From positions 424,501-488,500 of the forward strand of contig JACSYO010002054.1 of assembly GCA_016806645.1 (NCBI GenBank): a stretch of 64,000 nt of DNA, written 5' to 3'. Origin of the DNA: Ophiodon elongatus. Its lineage: Eukaryota > Chordata > Actinopteri > Perciformes > Hexagrammidae. Below are positions 1-13,440 of the stretch, one piece after another. Position 1 is the first letter of the stretch. Every line of letters begins with the position of its first letter. A program made the translations under genes and the position numbers. The notes under the pieces are model-generated. The model was not told where the DNA came from and did no database searches. It saw nothing but the letters and a program-made list of their open reading frames with translations.

Positions 1-1637
1 TTTCTCCTGGAACTGGGCATCGAGTTTCAGGCACGCCGACCTGGTCCTCAGTGAGTTGCTGCAGAAGATAAACAGTCAGATGCATCATGTGGGAGGAAGG
101 CATTGATAGCACACAGTGTGTTGTGTGGACTGTAGTCAAGGTTAAAAACCACACTCTGTACTGGCATCGCAGCCGGAGTATTGATCTTAAATAGCGAAAC
201 CCTCGGATTCAACGGGAACAGATGATAACACTTTATTTGACCCTCTCTTTTAACATTCCCAAGCAGCACATGAACAATAAAGAGCTTGACCTATTTTTGT
301 AGGCCAACAGGAAGTTAGAGTCACACCGGTTCCCTTGACATAAAGCCAATGGGATTTTTCCATGGAATTTGGATTATTGCAGAAAATAATATGTGTCACA
401 CAGAGTGTGTGATACTGACTGAATGATACTGTTCACAAATGAACACCACTTTTTTGGATTTTCTTAAGTGTGAATACAATTAACAGATATCGGCTATTTT
501 TGTCACGAAATTGTTACAAGTCAATATAATATCTTATAATAATATTATAACATCTTATAATTGCCATTACTTATAATTGCCATCCATTCATAGATATATA
601 AAAGAAAACCTCAGGTTGTTCTTAACATTTTGATACCCCAAACCAAACATTCAAAGAAGTCGTACATGTGAATAATCACATTATACATACATACTATAAC
701 ATTGCGTAAAGCATATTAAATATTTGTCTTACTTCAAGCACACTAGTTCAAATACTTTTAGTAGTTTAGGGCATATCGAGATTAAAACCAAATACAACAA
801 GAGAGCGCCGGCCGTTTTCAACCCACACTAGGTCTTCCTCAGGTCGTGGCTGGAGTCTCTCTCCAGCCTAATAAAGGCTTTAATAAAGGCGTTTTAACTA
901 CATCCTTGGTTTGACAGCCCCTGAGGTGAGCCCGGGGCTCTCCTTTTTCTGTAGCTGACTAGTTTGACTTCAAGAGCCCTTTTCAATCACCTGGACTTTA
1001 CTCCGTTTCAACCAACAGAACCCAGTAGTTTCTTGTTTATTAATTCCAAGCCTTGTTAAGCATGTGTCCTGCATGTCTGTCTATATATACAGTATAGATA
1101 AACAAACACAATAAGATCCTGTTTATAATAAACCACAATCATCCTTTGAAGTACAACTCATACTGTAAAAAACAACTAACAACAGAGTGACTGCAGTCCA
1201 AAAGGAAACATGTCATTGATTAGTGCCGTCCCTTTATCTCTATATGCTGAGCACAGAGCTTTATGATGGGCGTAATATTTTTGAGTCACAGCTCCTGCAG
1301 TCATTTTTCATCCACGTTTCAATCACATTTTTCTCTGGAATATGAAATATATATTAATGAAAACCCTCCACCTAAAAAAGTCAAAAGTTTTGGGTCGCCA
1401 GAAGGCTTAGCATATTTCTTTGCTTAATGTATTATTAGTCACAGTAAGCTCCCTTTGCCTTTCCTGTAGGAGAGCTCATCGAGGTTTGATTTAGTCAACA
1501 AAAATAATATAACCACATAATAATTAGGTGTGTGCACCTTTCCACCTTAAGCTGACATTTTTATAAAGCTGTACTGAAAAAAAGCCGAAGAGCAGCAGAA
1601 AATGTGTTTATTAAAGTGTCTCTACTCGAGGGAAGCA

Positions 1638-1640
<3 letters not shown>
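1..1640. other. Noncoding 5' flank, nothing recognised
   Basis: This is AT-rich, single-copy-looking sequence. Open frames are short and lack recognisable protein motifs. There are small local duplications near 530-590 (ATCTTATAAT-like words) and 865-890 (AATAAAGGC-like words). No exon, RNA gene or transposon could be identified. Confidence 0.5.
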
Positions 1641-1722
<82 letters not shown>

Positions 1723-1812
1723 GGGGTTGAGGGGGGAAATCTTCTAAAACAGCTGTTGTGTGTTGTGTAAGTGTGTGTGTGTGTGCGTGTGTGTGTGTGT
1801 GTGTGTGTATGT
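1641..1812. repeat. (TG)n microsatellite, two blocks
   Basis: An uninterrupted (TG) run of about 80 bases covers 1641-1721. It is followed by a short G run, about 45 bp of unrelated sequence and a second, slightly interrupted GT block at 1770-1812. Translating the tract gives His-Thr runs, which are artefacts. Tracts this long are usually polymorphic in fish. Confidence 0.95.
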
Positions 1813-2529
1813 GGGTCTCCCCATCGAAAAAAGTGCTGTGATGAATAAACAAACAAAGCCCACTCCATTGCCATAAATAATTACTGAGCCGCTCCCCGGC
1901 TCTCCAGATTATTAAGACATGTCATGATAAAGTGCTTTCTTCATACTGTGCATTTATGCCTTATATTGCTTTGACCTGCGTGAATTAGTGAGTCCATCGC
2001 CTGCAGCGATTATTTTTTTTCTTAAATGTTGCTCTGGGCGACCACAGCTAGTTGTTTACATGGATATGTTGCCGTATGATATATGTCTTCAAATCACTTC
2101 CCTTCCACACACAGCTCTCATGCGGAGGCAGAGGACAAAATGAGATGCTTGTGGAAATGCTGCTTCCCCTGTGGCGAGGTGTCGCTGAATAGAATGTGGT
2201 TTTCCGTCTCCGGCGGTGGATAGCTGAGGACGTGTCACTGCACAACTGACAACTTTTTTTCCTTTAAATTTATTGCAAGACAAAAGATAATATACAAACA
2301 GAAAGAAAAAAAAAACAGTGCATTTTGTCAGGGGATGAGAGAGCAAGGTGATCTTGATTTAATTTGATTTGATTTGCATGTGTTTGTGTGTGTGTGTGTG
2401 TGTATGTCTATGGGAAAGCTTTGGAAAATACATTAACTCATTAACAAAAGAGAACAAAATATAAATGATTTAATATAATCATAATGATACCAATAACATT
2501 GATGATAATGTACACCAATACTGATTATA
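1813..2529. other. Noncoding, nothing recognised
   Basis: No coding or transposon signature was seen. A short GT run lies at about 2386-2407, and a run of A residues near 2305-2315. Confidence 0.45.
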
Positions 2530-2830
2530 TTTCCTACCGCCAGGTGTGTCTGCAACCACCACTGCTGCAATCTTTGATTGGCTAACTGGCTAACCCCCCG
2601 TCTAGACTGCAAGTGTTTCTCCAGCCGCAGATCAGCGGCTAAGCAGCGGCGATGTAGTCACCGGAGGGGGGCCGGTTACGAGTGTGTGTCAGTATAAAAC
2701 AGGCAAATAAAAGATGTTTTGAGAAAAGTGTGAGTCTCCCCAACCATGAGAGGTCCCAGGCCATGCAGCCATACCTGGCCACCCAACATATTATACGCAG
2801 TATATTGTACAACCAAGCCCATGATCCTCC
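2530..2830 (+). repeat. Dispersed repeat, copy 1 (partner at 15100-15760)
   Basis: Several blocks match the region at 15100-15760 in the same order and orientation. They include GCCAGGTGTG, TTGGCTAACCCC-like, TCTAGAC[TC]GCAAGTGT, CAGTATAAAACAGGCA, AAGTGTGAGTC[TA]CC and GAGAGGTCC followed by CATGCAGCCATA. This copy is more compact: it lacks the TG tract and roughly 350 bp of central sequence found in the other. The collinear blocks suggest a transposable element, but no protein domain or terminal repeat was recognised, so its class is unknown. Confidence 0.7.
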
Positions 2831-5800
2831 ATGGTGGAGGGTGTGTGGGGGGGAGGGGGGGGTGGGGGGTGTCCTTTGTGGGCCCTTTGTGGGCTTTATC
2901 CCTTTAAAAAACAGCTCCCAGAACCAAAGGCGCTGACAGTTCTCATACACCATGATTATTATTATCAAAATATCATGGTGGGGGAGGAGTTTTAGATGGA
3001 ACAAAAAGTAAATATTTTATATGCAAGAAATAACCCACCCCAAAAAAAAAAATATATATATATATATAAATACATTAGTTGATGAGCGGATGGGTGGCCG
3101 TCAGTGTTGGGGAATTTGTTGATGTATGTTTACAATTTTTTAAATGATATAATGATAATAATAACAATCACACTACTAATATGAAGAAAAGAAAAACAAA
3201 ATCACAATAATCACAATAATGCTGTTAATATTGACAGTAATACATTAACTTAACATGCCTCACAATCAGGAAGCCATTGCTAATGGGTGATGAGGACGAC
3301 TTAGCTGGGATCAGTCTCTTTATTACAACGTAATGGTCACTTTCTCGAGGGGGTGTCTAACACCTAAGGGCCACTTTGGCATTGATCGCTCGAGGCCATC
3401 GTGATTAAGATCTTGGCAAACGCTCGCTCTTGGTGAGTGTCGGGGATGAGGGGTGGAGCGGACTGCGAGCCTCTAGGCCAGATTGTCCTCTGATTCGGTG
3501 CCAATTGGAAACCTCTCCCAGACCACAACCAACCGTCTTCACAGCTACTCAACCACAGTGTCCGCTCCCACAGCTGTTATCACCACTGTTTGTTCACTCT
3601 TAATTATTGTTTTTCTCCAAGAGCCCGAACCCCAAGTCAAGTGCTTCCTGTCCGCACATCTGCAAGTCCTCCAGCACAATTACTTAGACATGCAATCACT
3701 CGCATACAATGGGGAAATCTCGCAAAAACACATTCTCAATGTCTTTATTTTTCTCACCACGCTCTCTTGAGATCCAATTATACTCTGAGCTTGAGTCTAC
3801 ACTGGGAGGAGTGTGCGTGATTAATGTGCGAACGATTTACCACGCATTTTAAATCATCAAGATTTTCCAGAGGCGTTCAGCCTTTCACCACATACAGTCG
3901 GACGAGGTGTCCGCCCGACTTCCTCGTTCAGATCCTCCTGCCGCATTGCTCCCTTCGGTCAGCCAGCTGATGTTTCATTAATTGCCAATGACTAAGACCT
4001 CATTACCCCAGCTTCCCTCGTGGACAAGGAGAGTCTTAAAGATGGAGAATGACCATCTGGAAGCCATCGAGAGGGATCGCAGTGCAGAGCAGCAGAGATA
4101 ACCGTTTAACTCGCTCTTCACTACACCAGCATGATCCATTTCATGCACATCTGGCCTGTGGCTCCCAACTTAAGTGTAAATTACACTGTGTAAGGTATTG
4201 CAGACTGCAGGTGATCAGGGGCGATGTTGGTTTCTCTCTCTCCAATCTAACAACTTCTTCCACTTTGCATTGGTTACATTGCCACTGGTTGTCAAGACAA
4301 CCAATGGCAATATAATATGTGAGCCATTAAGCTCGGTCTCTATGATAATATGGTGTATGAAAATATTGCAAAGCACCTGTTATATAAATGCAGTCGTTAT
4401 ATCTGTGAATCACTGTTATGATGCCAGACTGGCAGGGAAAATAAAGACGACATTTGTTATGTAAAATCCTAATTTTAGGTCAGGAAAAGGGGTTTGAACA
4501 TTGAAAAGGAAAGCATCCTGCTGCCTGAAGCATCAGGCTAATTAAACAAGCTATTGTAGCAAATACACCATCAACTATTTTCTAAGAACCATATCTGAAG
4601 CTAGACAGGAATTGGATAAATAGCACTTAATTTGCAGTTTGCCTGACACAAAGGCTATGTTTGTCTCTCTGGTGTTAGACTATGTACCAACCCTAGTATT
4701 TATTTTTGAGTGAGTGCTACTAAGTTGCTACAGCAAATATGGTTGGTGAGAAACATGATGATGTGCTGATTGAGTTTTGTTATCAACATAATGAGGAAAT
4801 TAGTATATTCTGAATTTATCTGCAAAATGTTCAATGACAATTTTTTTCATTAATTCTACAATATCTGTTCACAGCAACTGAAGCATTATTAGTGTGTGTT
4901 AGGTTCTGTTTTTGCACTTGCAGCATTTGTTAAATGTTCGAGAAAGATTGAGTTGTGTCTAAGATTGGTTACTTGAAGCGTGTGATAAGATGCGTTCACT
5001 GTTTTAATATTTGACTGAAACCACCAACTCTCCCTTATCTAAACCAAAGTGCTTTTGTTGCTTCAACCTTAAAAAGGACAAGTCAACGTGTGAACCCAAG
5101 TCTCTTTGGTGTCAAAGTCCATGATTTGTAAAAATTTAGCACTTCCTAATAAAACACTGCGTGCCAAGCGTTTCTGATTGCAACCAGCCAACCATACCAT
5201 ACGTATCAACATATCAACGTATCAATCCAGTCCAGTGGTTTGCAGAAAGGCAAAATGTGAAAAAAAAATTCCTCTTGACTGGACTGCTATAGCTTCCTCT
5301 GTTGGTTTGTCGATCGGCCACAGTTTTTGTTTAAGGAAGGCTGACATTTGAAATGGAGGTAGAATGTGGTGGTGTGAAGGTTGGTGGTCATTGAAAGTTG
5401 CCTATAGCAAAAAGCTGCATTACTTTGAAACGGCTTCACGAACCATGGCCAAACTCATATATATATTCGTTGACGTCATTGCTTTCCGCAGAGTTTTTTT
5501 TTCATTGTGCCATGGAGGTCAAGTGTTTGTGAGGTTGTTTGTGTGTGTTGAATGTATTTACATGTGGATGCATGCACATAATTGGACGCAGCTATTGAGA
5601 ATCTCTTCCTATCCACCGATGCACATACACTCATCTCTCTCTCCCACTCAATCACTGGCATCTATTAGCAACACTTTTGTCCATCTGATAGCGTATGAAC
5701 TCCTATGCATATCTACATCATGTCTAATAGACAGATAAATGCTGGTAAATGCTGAAATATTGACTGCATTTGTGGTCAGTCAGACCAGTTTTCATTATCT

Positions 5801-8800
5801 AGTCTAATGGCTTTGATTTCTGTGACCCATCGCTTGTCCTCCACTGAAGGTACACTGTAGAATCTACCATCCCAGTTTGATTGACATGTGTGGAGGATTG
5901 CCTAATGGTGGTCATTAAACTGATTACTCTGATTAGCGTGACATCATGACACACTAAACATCATGATGACATTCATCTGTCAGTCTTTCTCACATTCCCC
6001 ATTCACTCAGTCTTTTCCCCTCTGTCATTCATTCCAATTAACAACGAATAAAAGGTCCTTTGTTGCCTCCAGGCGCATTTGAAATCTTGTGTTGTTTTTT
6101 TTTTTTTTAAAGAGCCAAAATCTGCTCCCCCAACAGAATGTCAGTTTATATTGAGGTAGAGAAGTGAAACAGTGCTGAGTAAATGTGTTTTTACAGCGAC
6201 GCACTGCTTCTGCTCCGGTGGACTTGTCCGAGGTTAAGCACTTTGCTCGTTGACATCTCGACAGTATTTGAAGCTGGAGTGTCGCTCGCTGCCTTCACCC
6301 AGCTTTTCCCCGTGGGGCCTCGGATTCAAACCACCCAATTAAGCCTGCGTGATTATTATTAGTTTAGTTAAACGACATCATCATCAGGTAGATGGCGGCT
6401 TGTGTTTGCGATTGTTGTCTCCTTGTGGTCTTTGTAGTCTCATTCTCAATCCCACAGCCTCAAATGCCAAGATGTTGTCAAGCCCCTCGGCGTCTGTATG
6501 AGACACAGCGGGATTTCAAGTCATCTGCGTCATTATTAGACATGCCTACTTATTTGAAGCCCAACCAAGATGATTTTACTAAACATGAGCAAGCGTCAAC
6601 CACTGTTTACCTGACCATGGTGGAGCAACATAGTTTGACGAGCTGGGATCCAGTGCCTTAGAAAGTGACTAAAGACTAGAACGTGATTAAATATAACTAA
6701 TTTGCTTTGCCAAATACAGGTTGGAGGAAATATAATGCATGGCTACTTTTCACCACTGTGTAATCTGGGAAGGTGTAAACTCCTTAAATACTGCATAGAA
6801 GTCATCAGAATCAGAATAACATCTTTTTTCTTTGCTAAATACATGTGCACAGAAAAGTAATTTGACTCAGTTTTGAGTTGCTTGACTTTTTTGACGTACT
6901 GCACAAAACTAGAGTAACAGGACAAGGACAACAAAGCTGGACAAATAGAGGTAACGAATACACAGGACTATTATGTACACACATATTGAAAAATAGGTGG
7001 ATGTATAAATGTGATATGTTAAATCTTATATATATATATAAATGAGCAACAAGTCAAGTGTTCTGTAAGTTGTGAACAATACAAATACTGCAAAGAAATA
7101 ATTACTGAATGGATATGCATGGACTGGATTATTGTGTACAAAATGTACACGTAAAAATGTCTGTACACTGTGTAGGATTTATATTGACAGTGACACATAA
7201 TATGTTAAACAGAAAAGTCTGTTAAATGATAATGATAAAACAAGATACAGCTACCTATTAACACATCCAGCAGACAAAGAGCAAAGTTAAAATTAATTTA
7301 AAATTATGTTTCTGGTCAAAACTAATATCCCCAAAGACAAATATCTGGCTCAGTAACTGCTATGTTTCTCCTGTTTGTTCAGTAGTGGAGCAGCGGCTCA
7401 ACGTTCGGTTCGGATTCAGATTTCTGGGTCACGGTTTTGGTCTCAGTTTGGTTTGTGTTGCATACTTGGGAGTTTGAACTATAATATAAAATTGTAGTAA
7501 TGAGTGATATTTATATATCACATGAAGCCATAACTCAGATTTTATACATGAAATAAGGCAGGCTACTTCGTGGTCAGGTCGGCCTGTGTTCAGATAATTG
7601 CCTCTTCTACAGTATGTCTCTGGAACGTCGTCAAATAATTAGCGGGACTGTATTTCATGGTGGTTCAAAGGTTAACCAAGTGCGCGTTTCGGTTTGTACG
7701 TCATTGAACAGTTCGTTTTTTTACAATCGGTTTTGCATTCCTAATATTCACCAGCTAGAGGCTAACTTCATCGTTCTGCTGTTTGATGCTGGGAATCAAA
7801 AAGTAAATGAACAAAATTGAGCTTTTGTGTCACGTGTTTAGATGGCATGCCGTCCAGCAAGGGGACAGCCAATCTGCTGTCTGCACATGCATTGATTCAC
7901 CTCACTCATTCATTTACTTGACAACTTCATTCAGGTGAGATGCAGAGGGGCGCTGAGCTGTGGCATTTATAGTCCTGCCACATAAGTGGATGTGGACCCT
8001 CCATTATGAGCTGCAGCGCTCCGAGCGAGTCACATGACCTGACTGTATAGCTTCCTGGGAATGTGCTGCCTGGAGGCTCCTTGTTCTGGATGGTGACATC
8101 TCATTCTGTCCCTTTCAAGATCTGGACTATAAAATAGCTCCAATGCAGTCAAGCCTGAAGCACACCCTCTTCCTCTGGCCTCACAATGGAATGCTCAGAG
8201 ATGTTGGGATGGATTTGGTAGAGTATAGTATCCATATTATCCATACGATATGACCAAATTAACTTAATTTGAATTGTTTTCACATTCTGAGTGCAGTTGT
8301 GAGTTTAAAATAAAATTAAATGATGCTCTCGCAGAAAGTGGTCGATGTGCTTTGAAGTCAGAGAGGCCTTGAATTCCATTCCATAATGAATGCAGGCCGT
8401 CATATTCACATTTATAATGGATTTTGGCATTTATTGGCTGGGCAGCTGCAGCATCTTGAAGTCTTTCAGGCACAGACAAATGACTTACTTGCACCTTGGG
8501 AGTCAAACTAATTAAAACGTATTATCATTCCCGCTGTGTGGAAACCTCAACCAGAAGATGAGGAACCCCGGACATGAAGTGCATTATTTTAGATTTTAGA
8601 TTTAATTCATGAAAAACATTGAGCATAAAATAGGCAAATTGTATGTTCACTAGTAATGTTTTCGATTGCAGCTCTTGTGATTTACATTTGTATGACTTCA
8701 TTACCTGCACCCTTCAGTGTGACAAATTGAGGAAAAAGTGCTGAGAGGCAAAATATTGGGAATGGGAAAGCACTGGTGAATGTCGGGATTAAATGAGTGA

Positions 8801-9782
8801 AAGTAGGAGTTGTTGGGAGCACATACTGAATAATTGCATGCTGACTGTTTTCAGCGGGGTTGTCGTGCGTCATGCTGGGAATGGGAATAGGACGCTGCTG
8901 ACAGACCCAGTAGGCTAAATTCGCCATGCATAAATTTGAGTTATTATTAGAGAAGCTGTCTTTACGCCCTTTCTCATTTTATTAATTCGGGCATCATAAC
9001 AACACAAACATCATGAAACAACTAAAAACACTTTTAGTATTACGCGTGTGTAATATTGCTCATCTACTGTAAAGCCTTCAGGCAGCTTCACTTACTCGTG
9101 GATTGAACTGTCATTGTTGCTTGTGTGGGTTTGAGATAAAGAACGTACATAGAGACTGGCTCACTGGTTTCGAATGGCCTGTTCACCTGCGTGCTCATGA
9201 ACCACACAACGCGGTAGCTTTCTATTGCTCGTGTCCGGCGGCGCGCTTCGTAATTCACTATTGAGCTATCTTTCTGAACTGAGATAATGTATAAATTAAG
9301 CACATCATCCGTCGTCTAAACGCCATCTTACTGCACAGCTTACACCTGTTCACAGAATGTGCTCTTCATGTTGTATCCAGGTGCTTTTCTTTTTGTTGAG
9401 AGGGATCAGAGCCACCTGATGCCGGTCTGTTGCAGTGTTGTGTAAGTTTTGTAGGTTGCGAGCATTGGTGGGCAACCATACGTAGCTTAACCAATGAAAC
9501 ACGAGCAATAGGTGGAGGAGTGTTCTTTTTGTAAATGTTGAAGTGATCTCATGCTAAATGACCTCGTTCACAAGCCTTTGGGACTCTGTTATTTACAGCA
9601 GTTTGATTCGTTCCCCCCGCCCCTCCCACACACACATCTCTGTGAAGACCCGCCCTCCTCTGCCTCTGATTGCCTTCCTCACAGAGATTGGTGGAAGGTT
9701 GGTAGGTTAATGAATTGAACTCAGATTTGGATGTTTTCATAAAGATGACAACTTGCTTGTCTTTAACCACAACGTCCCAATT
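2831..9782. other. Long noncoding stretch of the 5' flank
   Basis: No exon was recognised over about 7 kb. It contains a G-rich run (about 2836-2870), a short AT dinucleotide run (about 3050-3068) and a (TA) run (about 7028-7041). Two stretches have balanced composition and homeodomain-type TAATT/CATTA words (about 3380-3480 and 3940-4040) and could be regulatory, but that is only an inference. The region around 7370-7800 carries CGGTT-rich words seen in teleost mobile DNA, too weak to classify. Confidence 0.45.
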
Positions 9783-9908
9783 GGGAGATATGTTTTTTTT
9801 TGGATGTGGTGTCATAATTGAACTTCATGTTAACCTTTGAAGTTAACACTGATGAACAAGAAAATGAAAAACGCCACTTGACATCAAAGAGGTTGGCGAC
9901 CCCTGTTG
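9783..9908 (-). mobile_element. hAT-like nonautonomous element fragment, copy 1
   Basis: Read on the minus strand, this begins with a CAGGGGTCGCCAACC-type end, close to the terminus shared by many hAT/Charlie-type elements. It continues with sequence matching 23803-23850 (AGGTTAACAT, AATTATGA and ACATC blocks in the same order). No transposase coding sequence is present. The family assignment rests on the terminal word and the second copy. Confidence 0.55.
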
Positions 9909-11819
9909 CAGAATGAACACAGCTCACAGAGGACGAGCCTCTGCTCTTCATGTTGCTCTGGTTTCCTGCAGTCCGTCTGGGCCCTGTGAACCACTTTGAC
10001 ACCCACATTCTGAAAGTGGGACGCTGCCCTGTTCCAGTTGGCTGAAGCAAAGCGTGCGACTTGTTTCCAGCTGTTTAACCCTTTTCATTCCACCTGAGTT
10101 TTTTTATTTCGTGCGGCTCACTTCATGAGCTGCAGGTGGCATAATCCTCAGAGGTAGTTCAAATGAAATCAGAGTAATGGAGCCTTGATTGCGCTGAGAG
10201 AGCCGGAGAGCCGGAGAGGGCCCGGTGCGCCGCGCACACAGCTAAACAGCCAGCAGATATAAAAGGAGTTCGCAGCAGGAATCACTAAATGTTAAGCTCA
10301 GGCTCACAAATGCAGATATTCATCTCAGGCTCGCAGCTGCGTCCATTACAAGCAGCATGACTTCCGACTGAAAACAAATTGAATAGCAATTGGAAATATT
10401 AGTGGAAATAATAATGGAATAGTGTGAATTATGAAACATAACATGATGTGCGTGCGAATGAGACAAAGGTAGATGGTTACAGCCACTTAACGTTTGACTT
10501 CATTTCTACAAAAGATATTTTTCTTTTTCACTTTAATCTGTTGCTCCATAAAAAAATAGAGATGTAAATGAACTGTACTGATATTTAATGGCTGCATCAT
10601 CCACAACAATACAGTTTGGGCCATGCACCTCTGTGATGGAGCTCTCTCACTATAATGGATGCTTTGATTTAACTGCCACACAAAGCAGCAAATAAAAGCC
10701 GTGCTGTTATGTGTTTATCTTAAAAACACATTCACACAGTGTTGACTGAAGGGCATCTATCTATCTATTTATGGTGACATACACATGGTCACATGGTCCC
10801 ACTTCTTTACATGCATGTACGGGATCAAAATTGTCACATGAAAGTCCTTTTTCCCAACAGGCATTGAGACTTGCATTAGTAGAAAAAGTTCAGGCGTTAG
10901 AATTTGTTCCCGTTTGATTCAGTTGTTCCGGCATGGAGAATACCAGGACTGAAACTGAAGCAGTTAAATAGATTGCAGTGGTCGTGTATTGTATAATTTA
11001 CAGCCGAGCTTTTCCAGCTGTCACGTGTCAGAACGTCTTCCATGAAAAAGGAAGATTGATGTTTATGTAAGCTGGTGAAGGCCTTCTGAAGAGCATATCT
11101 TATAGAAGGGGTTCGCAGCATTTCGTAACTTAAGATCCACTTCTGATAGTTAAAAAGGACCTCCTTCCAAAATATATAATAAAAAAGGATAATAAAAAAA
11201 ACATAACATGACATGACTGGCTCTTTCCCCCAGTAACTCTCACACATATCCAGAGCACCAAAGGCAAGATATACAGTAGCTCCTCTGTGAACATAAAGGG
11301 ATCCTCGCTACAAGCCGAGCAGCGGCCATATAGCTGCCTCTCAAAGTGTTTCCAGCCTGAGAAGCTAATGTTGTGATCACTGGCTGCTGTGCCTGAAGCT
11401 CGTCCCCTTTCCTGAGGAGATATTCATTTGGCTTCCCAACGCATCCCGGGAGCTCTGTGTTTAAGTGTCTCTGGAGCTTCGATGGCTTCAGCACCTCATT
11501 TGACAGGATCTCATCACGTTCAACACGCCGTGATGTCGGCTCAGCATCACTGCCGCCATTATGAATCCAAATTGAATGTATTCAGGGTCATATTTCCTCA
11601 CCACGCGCCTTGGAGCTCTTACTGGCTCTGGGTTGTCTCGTCTCAAAAACGATTCGTTTTGTGTCACTGCATCCGAGAGAACGTTAGCTAACGTTAGCTA
11701 TGAGTGTGTGATCGCCATGGGGATTTTCAAATGTTTCAAACTGGTCAGCAGCCACTATGGCCACTAGAGGCCATTACAGGGATAATGGTATATGCCCTGT
11801 TACAGTAGCACAAGTATAG
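9909..11819. other. Noncoding 5' flank
   Basis: No exon was recognised. A GC-rich patch with a TATA box lies at about 10195-10270 and is listed separately. A palindromic duplication of GTTAGCTAAC lies near 11683-11700. Several open frames of 60-116 codons have no protein-like composition. Confidence 0.45.
10258..10266 (+). promoter_or_regulatory. Consensus TATA box below a GC-rich patch
   Basis: TATAAAAGG matches the TATA consensus. It sits directly downstream of a GC-rich stretch (about 10195-10240) with tandem GAGCCGGAGA words and a GCGCCGCGCA block, unlike the AT-rich surroundings. It could mark an alternative upstream promoter of the IgLON gene or an unrelated transcript. No coding exon with a signal peptide was found just downstream; the first short frame ends within 25 codons. 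Confidence 0.25.
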
Positions 11820-12170
11820 AAGAGTCAGACAAACAAAACAACCACAGAGAAACAAAACAATTACAAAGAGTAAATAAATAAATACAAATATACACAAAAT
11901 AACTAAAAAGAGACATAGAATATTTACAAATATACAAAATAACTAAAAAGAGACATGTATTATTTACAAATATACACAAAAAAACTACAAAGAGACATAA
12001 AGTAATTACAAATATAAACAAAACAACTACAAAGAGACATAAATTAATTACAAATATAAACAAAACAAATACTAAGAGACATAAAGTAATTACAAATATA
12101 CACAAAACAAATACTAAGAGACATAAAGTAATTACAAATATACACAAAACGAATAAAAAGAGACACTAAA
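11820..12170. repeat. 42-bp minisatellite, A-rich, about 7 units
   Basis: Units contain ACAAATATACACAAAAC and a following AGAGACATAAAGTAATT block, with a period of about 42 bp. The best units lie between 11940 and 12160. Because 42 is a multiple of three, the minus strand stays open for 115 codons with a repeating hydrophobic 14-residue pattern. That open frame is explained by the repeat and is not evidence for a membrane protein. Confidence 0.85.
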
Positions 12171-12333
12171 CAACAAGCACATATAAAGTATTTGTTTCAT
12201 TCTCCTGTTTAGGAGAGGCGGTGGGCCTTCTGCATGTCTGTAGCCAGGGGCCCGTTGACTCATAATCCGCCCATGACTCTAATGTCAGTTCACACAAAAT
12301 GGGCTTTCAGGCTCCAGCAGTTCTCTATACTAC

Positions 12334-12335
<2 letters not shown>

Positions 12336-12388
<53 letters not shown>
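12336..12388. repeat. (TG)n microsatellite
   Basis: This is an uninterrupted run of about 26 TG units. Confidence 0.95.
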
Positions 12389-12767
12389 ATGGACTTGTTC
12401 CACACGAGAGCAGTTGACATGCTTGTTCATACAGTTAGAGGGATTTGGTCGGACATGAGCACCGAACAGACGTTATGCAGATCATCAGCTCCATGACGTT
12501 TGAATTGATCTTCAGTAGTCACCACAGCCTTCTGCGCGTCTCCGTTGCTTATGAATTCAACCTTTCATGAAGAGAAGGAATGTGACGAGCTGGTATTCAT
12601 GCACGATGCAAATTGCCCATAAGAAATAAATCGCAACAGTAAAAAGATGCGACGGTTTGGAGAAGTGCTTTGCATCCTGAATTAGTTTATCCTGAGTTAG
12701 TTTTATTATCCGAGGATTATTCTTTTTATTGTGTGTTCTCACAAATGTAGACATAGAGCAGCAGAGA

Positions 12768-13075
12768 TTGGAGCTGTAACGTTTAGTTGAATACTCAATT
12801 AGTTGATCAATGGAACGTAATCAGCTCATATTTTCATGATGTATTTTATCTTTTAAATCATGCTTTAAGCAAAAGAAATGTTCTGGTTCCAGCTTCTCAA
12901 ATTTGTATTTTTGCTGGATTTATTGGTATTTGTCAACGATAGAAAATATTTGAACTAATGGTTGCACAACAAAAGAAATTTGAATATGGCAACTTGGGCT
13001 TTTGGAAATTGTGTTTGACATGTTGTTTCACTATTTACTAACATTTTGTGACTGGACAACATAAACCAACAGATT
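12768..13075 (-). mobile_element. Teleost MITE, near full length (partner at 33484)
   Basis: The left end reads GGAGCTGTAACG, then AATTAGTTGAT-type words. The interior has TTCTGGTTCCAGCTTCTCAAA. This fits, on the minus strand, a MITE family common in teleosts whose ends read AGnGCTGCAACTAACGATT. The fragment at 33484-33665 carries the same terminus in the opposite orientation. No coding capacity is present. The family was recognised from general knowledge of fish repeats. Confidence 0.65.
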
Positions 13076-13396
13076 TGATAATGTAAATATTGTCTGGCTA
13101 ATTGCGCTTACAGAGATGCATTATAGGAATATAATTGGTATGCAAAATAAAAAAATTGCAACAACAACTATAATTCTCACTCTACCAGAGACACAGTTAC
13201 AAACTCAGGAGCATGAAGCTCAGAAGACTAGACGATGCATAAAAGTTTTTTTCCATGAGGCTATATTTGATGCAGATGTGAATCCGTTGTGCTCTCATCA
13301 CCACGACCACAGCTGTCTGTCTGACGCACACGGAAAGGGCTCGTGGAACAGCACCCACAGAGAACTCATTGACAACCGATGCAAATCGAGAATTTA

Positions 13397-13400
<4 letters not shown>

Positions 13401-13437
<37 letters not shown>
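13401..13437. repeat. (CT)n microsatellite upstream of the IgLON exon
   Basis: This run of about 18 CT units lies about 485 bp upstream of the start codon, at the edge of the GC-richer promoter region. Pyrimidine tracts of this kind are frequent near vertebrate promoters, but no role can be shown here. Confidence 0.9.

Positions 13438-13440
<3 letters not shown>

Noticed and set aside
1611..1874. His-Thr-rich and Cys-Val-rich frames here and at 12234, 15059, 24454, 26155, 27777 and 34583
   Set aside because: They are translations of TG/CA microsatellites.
11800..12147. 115-codon frame rich in Val, Leu, Ile and Phe, resembling a membrane protein
   Set aside because: It coincides with the 42-bp minisatellite, whose period is a multiple of three.
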